Shown here: piece by piece, positions 1-6,454 of the stretch
How the letters are laid out: each line of letters begins with the position of its first letter
How positions within the stretch are numbered: position 1 is the first letter of the stretch
Source: CADEEX01 sp040081555
GTDB lineage: Bacteria; Acidobacteriota; Vicinamibacteria; Vicinamibacterales; CAVVIG01
Length of the DNA: 11,920 nt
NCBI GenBank assembly: GCA_040081555.1
Contig: JBEBGG010000103.1
Coordinates: 1-11,920, forward strand
Direction of reading: 5' to 3'
Notes under the pieces: model-generated
Databases searched by the model: none
Told to the model about the DNA's origin: nothing
What the model saw: the letters and a program-made list of their open reading frames with translations, nothing else
Made by a program: the position numbers and the translations under genes

Positions 1-465
1 TCTAGCTTCCGTTGCGTGACCCGCTTTGTGGCGCAGCAAGTCATTGGCTACGCCGGGCCTTATCCGTACGTTGACGGGTTGTTGCTGCAGGTGACGCAGC
101 GGATCGACTCGATCAAGGTGGAGCACGTGGCCCGGCAGGCGGGCGCCAGCGGCTACACGTTGCGGCGGTTAGTCTCGCTGTGGATGAGTGCCTGGCTGAA
201 CTTCTCGATTCTGCCGCTGCGGCTGGCCACGCTAGCCGGTCTGCTGACGGCGGGGCTCGGTCTCGTCGCGTTCGCGGTGGTGCTGTGGCTCTGGTACATC
301 AATCGTGGTCCGAGCTACGGCTTCGGCTGGTTGATGTCCGCGTTCCTGGTCTTCTCCGGCACGCAGCTCGTGATGCTGGGCCTCATCGGCGAGTATCTCG
401 GACGCATGTTTCTTGCCGTGAATCAGCGACCGCAGTCCGTCGTTCGTTCCGTCAGCCACTCGTAG
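1..465 (+). CDS. GT2 family (DPM1/GtrB-like) glycosyltransferase, C-terminal part, 5' end outside the window
   Basis: The reading frame is open from base 1 and ends at TAG 463-465, so about 154 C-terminal residues are visible. The GTG at 16 is internal and not the true start. The first part carries the end of the catalytic domain: an SSFR start, then YPYVDGLLLQVTQRI, then the basic GYTLRRLVSLW stretch. In polyprenyl-phosphate glycosyltransferases of the DPM1/GtrB/ArnC type these sit just before the membrane anchor. Two hydrophobic segments follow (around bases 205-300 and 325-400), then the ending LIGEYLGRMFLAVNQRPQSVV, which is characteristic of this family. Such enzymes move a sugar from a nucleotide donor to a polyprenyl phosphate at the inner face of the membrane, for envelope glycan or lipid modification. 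Full-length members have about 310-340 residues, so roughly half is missing on the left. The sugar and acceptor cannot be told from this fragment. Confidence 0.88.
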   Translation, partial: SSFRCVTRFVAQQVIGYAGPYPYVDGLLLQVTQRIDSIKVEHVARQAGASGYTLRRLVSLWMSAWLNFSILPLRLATLAGLLTAGLGLVAFAVVLWLWYINRGPSYGFGWLMSAFLVFSGTQLVMLGLIGEYLGRMFLAVNQRPQSVVRSVSHS

Positions 466-483
466 CTCACGCCAGACTAGTTG

Positions 484-502
484 TTCGCCCTCGGCGGGCG
501 AA
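484..502. terminator. Perfect 7-bp GC-rich hairpin after the glycosyltransferase
   Basis: TTCGCCC (484-490) and GGGCGAA (496-502) pair perfectly around a 5-nt loop. The hairpin begins 18 bp after the glycosyltransferase stop. It is followed by ATTCT rather than a clean T-run, so it is a plausible but not textbook intrinsic terminator. It lies between convergent genes and could serve either strand. Confidence 0.5.
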
Positions 503-567
503 TTCTGGAGACGGGTTTCCAGAGAGTGCGCTGCGTGCGCCTTTGCGTTCTGAAACCCGGGGTCATA

Positions 568-586
568 CGCCCACGACCAGTGGGCG
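568..586. terminator. Second perfect 7-bp hairpin, likely terminator for the leftward DinB-like gene
   Basis: CGCCCAC (568-574) and GTGGGCG (580-586) form a perfect stem with a 5-nt loop. Read leftwards it starts about 21 bp past the stop codon of the DinB-like gene. There is no T-tract on either side. Together with the hairpin at 484-502 it makes a probable bidirectional termination zone. Confidence 0.45.
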
Positions 587-590
587 CGGT

Positions 591-610
591 CTCGCGCCTG
601 CTCGCGCCTA
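591..610. repeat. Tandem 10-bp direct repeat running into the DinB-like stop codon
   Basis: CTCGCGCCTG (591-600) is followed at once by CTCGCGCCTA (601-610), nine of ten bases identical. The last three bases of the second copy are the stop codon of the leftward DinB-like gene. It may be simple replication slippage. Confidence 0.6.
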
Positions 611-1069
611 CTGCCCAAACTGGCGCAGGTGGTGGTCAACATGGCCGTATCCCCACAGGAGCCACTCGTTCCGAGTCATCTCGCCAAAGCCCGGGTGGTG
701 TCCATATCGCGTTTCTGGCAAGACGAAGCGCCGGATGAGCGCCTCGACCTTCCTCCGATCGCCTTCGAACTCGAGTGGTCTTGTGCCGTGCTGCTTGGGA
801 TCCACCTCCGGACGCGTCGGCACTCCGTGCGGCCACGGCAGCGACGTGTGCAACGCGATCCACTTCACCACGGTACGTGACAACCACGTCTCATTGGATG
901 AGGCCCGCCGATCTCCAAGGACGGCGGAAAACGAATCCGCGAGATGACAGAGCATTTCGTGAGGCGTCATGGTGCCCCATTGTCGAGCACTGGTCGGCTG
1001 GAGCCGTGCCATCCGAAGAAGCAACTCCTCAACGTTCGCCGGGGTATTGAGCGATCGGTATGGGCGCAT
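608..1069 (-). CDS. DinB-fold (DUF1569-like) small protein
   Basis: A 153-residue protein that resembles the DUF1569 branch of the DinB/YfiT-like superfamily. These are four-helix-bundle proteins that often bind a divalent metal through three histidines; some act as thiol transferases, but most are uncharacterised. Visible signatures are MTPHEMLCHLADS (about residues 34-46, with His37 and His42), HHPGFGEMTRNEWLLWGYGHVDHHLRQFG (about 124-152), in which the HxxHH near the C-terminus supplies the likely metal ligands, and the typical HPxFGxMTxxEW block. I start it at ATG 1069. The frame could extend to a GTG at 1093, but the extra eight residues look unlike the family; neither start has a clear Shine-Dalgarno sequence. 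It lies downstream of the CDP-alcohol transferase on the same strand with a 213-bp gap, so it probably has its own promoter. Its substrate is unknown. Confidence 0.82.
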   Translation of the reverse strand: MRPYRSLNTPANVEELLLRMARLQPTSARQWGTMTPHEMLCHLADSFSAVLGDRRASSNETWLSRTVVKWIALHTSLPWPHGVPTRPEVDPKQHGTRPLEFEGDRRKVEALIRRFVLPETRYGHHPGFGEMTRNEWLLWGYGHVDHHLRQFGQ

Positions 1070-1282
1070 TGATGAACCAAAATGCTGACACACTTTGCCT
1101 CAGAGGTCCGGATTCTCTGTTGTAGCCGAGATCGATTGTCGCGGGATGCCCTGTAGTCGCCGTCAGGGTGACAGCGCATAAGTACGCGACGACTTCCCGG
1201 CCGTCGAACAAAGGTTCGGGGACGCGAAGCGCAGGCCGTGAGATTTTCTAGAGAGGCGTGGTTCGAGTTGCGTGGAACCGCG
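1070..1282. other. Non-coding or unrecognised gap between two leftward genes
   Basis: No recognisable gene is seen here. A leftward frame from TTG 1211 to a stop at 1029 (60 codons, overlapping the DinB-like gene out of frame) reads as a plausible-looking peptide beginning LFDGREVVAYLCAVTLTAT, but I do not recognise it and it has no ribosome binding site. The gap should also hold the promoter of the DinB-like gene; I could not pick out convincing -35 and -10 boxes. Confidence 0.4.
1257..1282 (-). terminator. Hairpin directly after the CDP-alcohol transferase stop
   Basis: Bases 1257-1264 (CGTGGTTC) pair with 1275-1282 (GAACCGCG): seven Watson-Crick pairs plus one T-G wobble, with a 10-nt loop. 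It starts immediately after the leftward TAA (1285-1283). There is no T-tract downstream on the minus strand, so termination is only a suggestion. Confidence 0.35.
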
Positions 1283-2128
1283 TTAACGGCCGAGCTGAGA
1301 AAGCCAGCCGAGTAGGCCGGTGCCTGTGGCCGTCGGGTCCGCGAGCCAGTCCGGCGGGACCAGCCACACGAACGCGAGGATGGCAATCACCCAGATGTCG
1401 TACGGAATCGTCGTCCGCTCGTCAGTCCAGAAGAATGCGCGATTGAAGGCACCCTTGAGACCCTGGTGTGTTGGCAGAGGCCGGTCGTTGAGCGTCAGAT
1501 AGGTGAGGTAGATCCGATTCGCGACGGCGAGCACGGAGAGCGACAGAATCACCCACAGCACGCCCGCGAAGCGGTTTGTGAACGCGCCAATCATGAACAG
1601 CACGATCCGCTCCGGACGCTCCATGAAGCCGACCTTGCACTTCGGGATGAGGGACTCGGCGCGCGCTCGCGCGTAGCTCGTCATGATCGAGAAGACCAAG
1701 GTGAGCGACGCGACCAGCACGTAGTCGGTCCGCCCCATCTTCGAGTAGAGCAGGATAAGGCCGGTGATGAGCGCGAGATCCGAAAAGCGATCGAGTGTGG
1801 AGTCCCAAAAGGCGCCGAACCGTGATTCGAGCTTCAGCTTGAACGCCACCTTGCCGTCGATGAAGTCGAAGATATTTGCGACAATCATCACGAAACCGGC
1901 GACCACGAAGTGGTGGCGGGCCAGGGCCCACGCCGCGCCGACGTTGATGATGACGCCGACCAGTGTCAGCACGTTCGGATGAATGCGCAGCGCCACGCAA
2001 GCCGCGATAATCGCGTTTAGCGGAAACCAGCACATGGTGCCGATGATGCCCGTAAAAGTCAGGCGCGAGCGCGACGATGGCGTGGTCTTTGCGGGAGCAG
2101 ACACAGAAATACTTGAGGAATCAGTCAC
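1283..2128 (-). CDS. CDP-alcohol phosphatidyltransferase family protein
   Basis: An integral membrane enzyme (281 residues from this start) that joins a CDP-activated lipid to a polar alcohol, with CMP leaving, in phospholipid synthesis. The active-site motif is clear at residues 88-113: D-x2-DG-x2-A-F-x8-G-x3-D-x3-D, with Asp88, Asp91, Asp109 and Asp113 as metal and catalytic residues. The family consensus has Arg after the Ala; here it is Phe96. The flanking SRFGAFWDSTLDRFSD and the later GFMERPERIVLFMIGAF resemble phosphatidylinositol-phosphate synthase-like members more than PgsA or PssA, but the polar head group cannot be assigned. About six hydrophobic helices are visible, including a C-terminal one near residue 250. 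The frame extends to 2173, which would overlap the divergent uvrC start; GTG 2128 avoids this but lacks a clear ribosome binding site, so the start is uncertain. Confidence 0.85.
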   Translation of the reverse strand: MTDSSSISVSAPAKTTPSSRSRLTFTGIIGTMCWFPLNAIIAACVALRIHPNVLTLVGVIINVGAAWALARHHFVVAGFVMIVANIFDFIDGKVAFKLKLESRFGAFWDSTLDRFSDLALITGLILLYSKMGRTDYVLVASLTLVFSIMTSYARARAESLIPKCKVGFMERPERIVLFMIGAFTNRFAGVLWVILSLSVLAVANRIYLTYLTLNDRPLPTHQGLKGAFNRAFFWTDERTTIPYDIWVIAILAFVWLVPPDWLADPTATGTGLLGWLSQLGR

Positions 2129-2153
2129 GAGGTAAAACGCGTCATAGTAGCGT

Positions 2154-3962
2154 ATGCCCATCCGCGAACTCAAGGAGCAGATTGCGCGTCTGCCCGAGCA
2201 GCCGGGCGTCTATTTGTACTTGAACGCGGCGGGCGACACGATCTACGTCGGCAAGGCCCGCGTGCTTCGCGATCGAGTGCGCAACTACTTGGGCGCCTAC
2301 GGCACGGGCCCGAAGACGGATGCGCTCCTCGAGGAGATTGCTCGTCTCGAAGTGATTGTGACGGACTCGGTGGTCGAAGCTCTCGCCCTTGAGAACAACC
2401 TCATCAAGCAGCGCAGTCCGAAGTACAACATCCTGCTGCGCGACGACAAGAACTATCCCTACCTACAGCTGACCACTACCGAGGCATTCCCCCGCGTGCT
2501 GGTGGCGCGTGGGGTGGAACGGGACGGCACCTTCTACGCCGGCCCGTTCATGCCGGCTCGATTCGCGCGCCAGACCATGTCGCTCACGCATCGGCTGTTC
2601 GGCATTCGCTCCTGTAATGAGCTGATCACCGGTGGGCGCGCGCGGCCGTGCTTGGAGTACGACATCAAACGCTGCATCGCGCCCTGCGTCGCGTCGCTCT
2701 GCTCGGCAGAGGAATACCGCGTGGCCGTGGGCCTCACGCAGCTATTTCTCGAGGGGCGCAACGACGAACTGACCAAGACCCTGCGCCAGCAGATGGCTGA
2801 TGCCGCAACCGATGAGCGGTTCGAAGAGGCTGGGCAGCTGCGCGATGCGTTGAGGACGGTGCAGACGCTGCAGGAGCGGCAACAGAAGATGGCTGGTGTC
2901 GAACTCGGCAACCGCGACGTCTTCGGTCTCAAGATTGGCCCGGGCGGTGTCGTGGTGCTGGTGTTTGAGGTACGTGGCGGGCGAGTGGTGGAGCGAATCG
3001 AGCTCGGTGCCGACGAGGTTGTGCTGACCGGCGGCGGTGAAGGCGAGATCCTCGAGGCCGCGCTGCAGCAGTTTTACGAACTGAGAGACGCCCCGCCGGA
3101 GGTTCATGTCCCCTCAGAGCCTGACGACCGAGACGCGCTCGAAACGTGGCTCACAGGTCGCGCCGGTCGCAAGGTGCACATCGTCGTGCCGCAGCGGGGT
3201 GAAAAGCGCGGCTTGGTCGACTTGGCCACGAGGAACGCGGCACTCGCCTACACGTCGCGACTGAATCAGAACCAGACCGCGCAGTACGACGCGCTCGAAA
3301 CGCTGCAGTCGGTGCTAGGTCTTGCGGCCCTGCCGCGCCGGATCGAGTGCTTCGACATCTCGACGATTCAGGGCAGTGAGACGGTCGCGTCCATGGTGGT
3401 GTGTGAAGACGGACGGATGAAGAGGGGCGATTACCGGAAGTTTCGTATTCGAGGAATCACGCTCGACGACTTTGCCTCCATGAATCAGGTGGTCGGCCGC
3501 CGCTATCGCAAGCTGCTCGAAGAGGGCGGACCGTTTCCCGATCTGGTGGTGATTGATGGCGGGAAGGGACAGCTGAGCGCCGCCTACGCGGCCCTGGAAG
3601 ACCTGGGGCTGGCGAACCTGGTGGCAGTGGGTATTGCCAAGAAGGAAGAGTTGCTCTTCACACGCGCCTGCAGCGACCCGATCGTGCTGGCCGTGAACGA
3701 CCCGGCGCTGCTGCTGGTGCAGCGGATTCGCGATGAAGCGCATCGCTTTGCCGTCACGTTTCACCGCACCGCGCGGCGCCAGCGCGATCTCAGCTCCGAG
3801 CTGGACCGCGTCCCCGGCGTCGGGGTCAGACGAAGGAAGACACTGCTGACACGGTTCGGTAGTCTGGCGGGAGTGCGGCGTGCCACACGCGAGGATCTGG
3901 CAGCGGTTGTTGGCGGCAAAGTGGCCGATGCACTTCTTGCGTTTTTCGCAGCCGAGACCTAA
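2154..3962 (+). CDS. uvrC: Excinuclease ABC subunit C
   Basis: UvrC makes both incisions flanking a DNA lesion in nucleotide excision repair after UvrA and UvrB have found the damage. The 602 residues are close to the usual length, and all domains are present in order. The GIY-YIG nuclease at about 15-95 (PGVYLYLN, then IYVGKA, with NNLIKQRSPKYN) makes the 3' cut. A cysteine cluster follows, Cys154, Cys166, Cys174 and Cys178, spaced C-x11-C-x7-C-x3-C like the iron-sulphur ligands of UvrC. The UVR helical hairpin that binds UvrB is at about 204-240. The RNase H-like nuclease for the 5' cut has Asp401 (FDISTIQGSE), Asp468 (VIDGGKGQLSAA) and His530 (DEAHRFAVTFHR). The C-terminal helix-hairpin-helix pair covers 549-598 (VPGVGVRRRKTLL). 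ATG 2154 starts at the expected place before the GIY-YIG fold, but no Shine-Dalgarno sequence is visible. It appears to head the run of five rightward genes. Confidence 0.97.
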   Translation: MPIRELKEQIARLPEQPGVYLYLNAAGDTIYVGKARVLRDRVRNYLGAYGTGPKTDALLEEIARLEVIVTDSVVEALALENNLIKQRSPKYNILLRDDKNYPYLQLTTTEAFPRVLVARGVERDGTFYAGPFMPARFARQTMSLTHRLFGIRSCNELITGGRARPCLEYDIKRCIAPCVASLCSAEEYRVAVGLTQLFLEGRNDELTKTLRQQMADAATDERFEEAGQLRDALRTVQTLQERQQKMAGVELGNRDVFGLKIGPGGVVVLVFEVRGGRVVERIELGADEVVLTGGGEGEILEAALQQFYELRDAPPEVHVPSEPDDRDALETWLTGRAGRKVHIVVPQRGEKRGLVDLATRNAALAYTSRLNQNQTAQYDALETLQSVLGLAALPRRIECFDISTIQGSETVASMVVCEDGRMKRGDYRKFRIRGITLDDFASMNQVVGRRYRKLLEEGGPFPDLVVIDGGKGQLSAAYAALEDLGLANLVAVGIAKKEELLFTRACSDPIVLAVNDPALLLVQRIRDEAHRFAVTFHRTARRQRDLSSELDRVPGVGVRRRKTLLTRFGSLAGVRRATREDLAAVVGGKVADALLAFFAAET

Positions 3963-3973
3963 GCTGTACGACC

Positions 3974-4636
3974 TTGCAAGGCATCGATGTCGCGCAGATT
4001 TTCATCGTCTTCATCGTCCTGCTGTTCTCCCTGACCGTGCACGAAGCGGCGCATGCGTGGACGGCGGATCGCCTTGGTGATCCGACGGCCCGACTCCTTC
4101 AGCGTGTGTCCTTGAATCCGATGGTGCATGCGGACCTGATGGGCACGGTGGTCTTCCCGTTGATTGCCATGATTGGGAATGTGCCGCTGCTTGGTTGGGC
4201 CAAGCCCGTCCCTGTGGTGACGTCGAGATTGCGGAACCCGCGCCGCGACTTCATGCTGGTGGCAGCCGCAGGGCCAGCCAGTAATCTCGTGCTGGCCGTG
4301 CTCGCGGCGGTCGGGCTGAAGATCCTGGTGTTGATGCCCTCGGGCACCGACGGTCCGGAGATCGCCACACCGCTGGCGATGTTCCTGATTCGTCTGGTGG
4401 GGCTGAACGTGACGCTCGCGCTGTTCAATCTGTTACCCATTCCGCCGCTCGATGGTGGCAATGTGGCGCGCGGCCTGCTGCCGCCGGCGGTGGCCGCCAA
4501 GTACGACGGGTTGATGCGGCCGTATGGATTTATCCTCCTCTACGCGCTGTTGCTGAGCGGCGTGGTGAACTATCTCGTGCTGCGTCCGGCCGGCGTGCTG
4601 ACGTCGTTTCTCCTGAGTAGTGTGATCGCATCGTGA
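3974..4636 (+). CDS. Site-2 protease, M50 family metallopeptidase (no PDZ domain)
   Basis: A 220-residue polytopic membrane zinc protease of the short M50 (S2P/SpoIVFB-like) group, which cleaves substrates within the membrane. The zinc motif HEAAH is at 23-27 inside the first hydrophobic helix, with Glu24 as catalytic base. GWAKPVPV is at 74-81, AAAGPASNLVLA at 97-108, and the third ligand region NLLPIPPLDGG at 152-162 with Asp160. No PDZ domain is present, unlike RseP-type proteases. The start is a TTG, 11 bp after the uvrC stop and without a good ribosome binding site; no ATG or GTG is available in frame before the first helix. Its stop overlaps the trpS start by 4 bp. An uncharacterised M50 peptidase next to trpS, scpA and scpB is a familiar arrangement in several phyla. 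The physiological substrate is unknown. Confidence 0.92.
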   Translation: MQGIDVAQIFIVFIVLLFSLTVHEAAHAWTADRLGDPTARLLQRVSLNPMVHADLMGTVVFPLIAMIGNVPLLGWAKPVPVVTSRLRNPRRDFMLVAAAGPASNLVLAVLAAVGLKILVLMPSGTDGPEIATPLAMFLIRLVGLNVTLALFNLLPIPPLDGGNVARGLLPPAVAAKYDGLMRPYGFILLYALLLSGVVNYLVLRPAGVLTSFLLSSVIAS

Positions 4637-5640
4637 TACCCACAGCCCGCGCCCGCGTCGTCTCCGGCATGCGCCCGACCGGTCAACTTCACCTCGGACA
4701 TCTGGTCGGTGCACTCGGCAACTGGGTGCCGCTGCAAGAGAAATACGACTGCTTCTACTTCGTGGCCGACTGGCACGCGCTGACGACCGACTACGCCGAC
4801 ACGAGCAAGCTCGCTGGCTTTGCCTATGAGAATGCGGCCGACTGGATTGGTGCTGGCCTCGATCCCGAGCGCAGCACGTTGTTCATTCAGTCGCTGGTGC
4901 CCGAACACGCCGAGCTGTTTCTGCTGCTCTCGATGGTGGTTCCGGTGCCGTGGCTCGAACGAGTGCCCACATACAAGGAGCAGCAGGAGAGCCTGAAGGA
5001 CAAGGACCTCTCGGCGCTGGGCTTCCTCTCGTATCCGCTGCTGCAGACGGCGGACGTCGCAATCTACGACGCGGCGTTTGTGCCCGTGGGCGACGATCAA
5101 GTGGCGCACCTTGAGCTGGCGCGAGAAGCCGTTCGCCGCTTCAACAACTTCTTCGGCAATGTGTTGGTGGAGTCGCAACCCCTGCTGACACCGTTTGGCC
5201 GTCTGCCAGGGCTCGATGGCGGCAAGAAGATGAGCAAGAGCCTCGGCAACACCATTCACCTCTCGGATTCGGCCGACGAGGTGAGGAAGAAGGTGATGCG
5301 GATGTATACCGATCCCAAGCGCGTGCGCCCGGAGATTCCCGGCACAGTTGAAGGCAATCCCGTGTTCACGTATCACGACGCCTTCAATCCGAATGTCGCG
5401 GAAGTCGACGATCTGAAGGCACGCTATCGGGCCGGCAAGGTTGGCGATGTCGAGGTCAAGACCAAGCTTGCCTTGGCGCTGAACGCGCATCTCGAACCCA
5501 TTCGCGAGCGCCGTGCCGCCGCGCTCGCAAAGCCGAATCACCTGAAGGACGTGCTATTTGAGGGCTCGAAGCGCGCCCGTGTTGTGGCCGTCGAGACCAT
5601 GGCTCGCGTCCGTGACGCGATGAAGATCAGCTACCGCTAA
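4633..5640 (+). CDS. trpS: Tryptophanyl-tRNA synthetase
   Basis: A cytoplasmic class Ic aminoacyl-tRNA synthetase that activates tryptophan with ATP and loads it onto tRNA-Trp. The length of 335 residues is normal for a bacterial enzyme. The HIGH-type signature is HLGH at residues 20-23, within SGMRPTGQLHLGHLVGAL, and the second ATP-binding signature is KMSKS at 199-203 in DGGKKMSKSLGN. The tryptophan pocket region reads LSYPLLQTADVAIYDAAFVPVGDDQVAHLELARE (132-165). The start is a GTG that overlaps the M50 peptidase stop as GTGA, which points to translational coupling. The stop TAA shares its last base with the ATG of scpA. Nothing unusual is seen in the catalytic motifs. Confidence 0.97.
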   Translation: MIPTARARVVSGMRPTGQLHLGHLVGALGNWVPLQEKYDCFYFVADWHALTTDYADTSKLAGFAYENAADWIGAGLDPERSTLFIQSLVPEHAELFLLLSMVVPVPWLERVPTYKEQQESLKDKDLSALGFLSYPLLQTADVAIYDAAFVPVGDDQVAHLELAREAVRRFNNFFGNVLVESQPLLTPFGRLPGLDGGKKMSKSLGNTIHLSDSADEVRKKVMRMYTDPKRVRPEIPGTVEGNPVFTYHDAFNPNVAEVDDLKARYRAGKVGDVEVKTKLALALNAHLEPIRERRAAALAKPNHLKDVLFEGSKRARVVAVETMARVRDAMKISYR

Positions 5641-6443
5641 TGGCTGAGACAAGCGACTTCGAGTCGTCACCGGAAGCGGTCGGCGTGCACCTCGACAACT
5701 TCGAGGGACCACTCGACCTGCTCATTCACCTCATCAAGAAGCACGAGGTGAACATTTACGACATTCCGATCGCGCTGATCACGCGGCAGTATCTCGAGAC
5801 CATCAAGCTGATGCAGGAGCTGAATCTCGATGTCGCCGGCGAGTTTGTCGTCATGGCGGCGACGCTGATTCACATCAAGTCGAAGATGCTGCTGCCGCGA
5901 CCTGAAACCGCCAGCGGTGTTGGAGGCGAGGATGAGGATCCGCGCGATGCGCTGGTGCGACGCCTGCTCGCTCACCAGACGTTCAAGGCGGCCGCCGAAC
6001 TCCTGCACGAACGCGAGCAACTCCGCTCTGCGCAGTGGGGCCGCCCGGACGAGCGTGTGGCTGCGATTGCGGGTGACGAGTACGAACCGGAGATCGAAGT
6101 CGATCTCTTCAGCCTGCTCAGTGCATTTCAGGGGATCGTGCAACGCGCCAAGCATCGGCCGGCGGTGGTGCTGCCCGCCGAGCAGATGCCGCTCGAAGTG
6201 CGTATTGATCAGTTGCTCGAGCGATTGCATGAAACCGAGGCGCTCGGCTTCGAAGACCTGTTTGGCGACGTCAGCGATCGTGGGGGCCTGATCGTCACGT
6301 TTCTTGCGCTGCTCGAGATGATTCGCCTGAAGCTCATTCGCGTGTTCCAGTCCGGCAGTTTTGGCCCCATTCGCGTCTACAAGCGGGCGCGTCCGATCGA
6401 TGCGCCGCATCCGATCGGCGACCCTGAGCCATCAGGCACGTAA
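5640..6443 (+). CDS. scpA: Segregation and condensation protein A
   Basis: ScpA is the kleisin of the bacterial SMC-ScpAB complex. It bridges the SMC heads and recruits ScpB to compact and segregate the chromosome. The 267-residue protein opens its conserved part with HLDNFEGPLDLLIHLIKKHEVNIYDIPI (17-44), the N-terminal SMC-binding domain, followed by MAATLIHIKSKMLLPRP (72-88). A poorly conserved acidic middle follows. The C-terminal winged helix lies at about 183-248, with VTFLALLEMIRLKLIRVFQ (219-237) as the usual ending block. ATG 5640 overlaps the trpS stop by one base (TAATG), so translation is probably coupled. scpB follows 11 bp downstream, matching its role as partner. Confidence 0.96.
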   Translation: MAETSDFESSPEAVGVHLDNFEGPLDLLIHLIKKHEVNIYDIPIALITRQYLETIKLMQELNLDVAGEFVVMAATLIHIKSKMLLPRPETASGVGGEDEDPRDALVRRLLAHQTFKAAAELLHEREQLRSAQWGRPDERVAAIAGDEYEPEIEVDLFSLLSAFQGIVQRAKHRPAVVLPAEQMPLEVRIDQLLERLHETEALGFEDLFGDVSDRGGLIVTFLALLEMIRLKLIRVFQSGSFGPIRVYKRARPIDAPHPIGDPEPSGT

Positions 6444-6445
6444 GT

Positions 6446-6450
6446 GGAGG
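6446..6450 (+). promoter_or_regulatory. Ribosome binding site of scpB
   Basis: GGAGG sits 4 nt before the GTG start at 6455. The spacing is short but usable, and it decides the scpB start because the acidic N-terminus has no conserved residues to go by. Confidence 0.6.
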
Positions 6451-6454
6451 AACA

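Noticed and set aside
180..947. 255-codon rightward frame across the glycosyltransferase end and the DinB-like gene
   Set aside because: It crosses the hairpin gap, is rich in Arg, Ser and Pro as expected of a GC-rich shadow frame, and conflicts with two recognisable genes.
1257..1280. GGTTCGAGT resembling a tRNA T-arm, possible tRNA remnant or attachment site
   Set aside because: The flanking stem does not pair as a T-arm should, and no acceptor, D-arm or anticodon arm is present nearby; the bases fit better as a post-gene hairpin.
4570..5541. 323-codon leftward frame opposite trpS
   Set aside because: It is antisense to a clear tRNA synthetase, contains no recognisable domain, and is His/Arg/Gln-rich in the way antisense shadows are.
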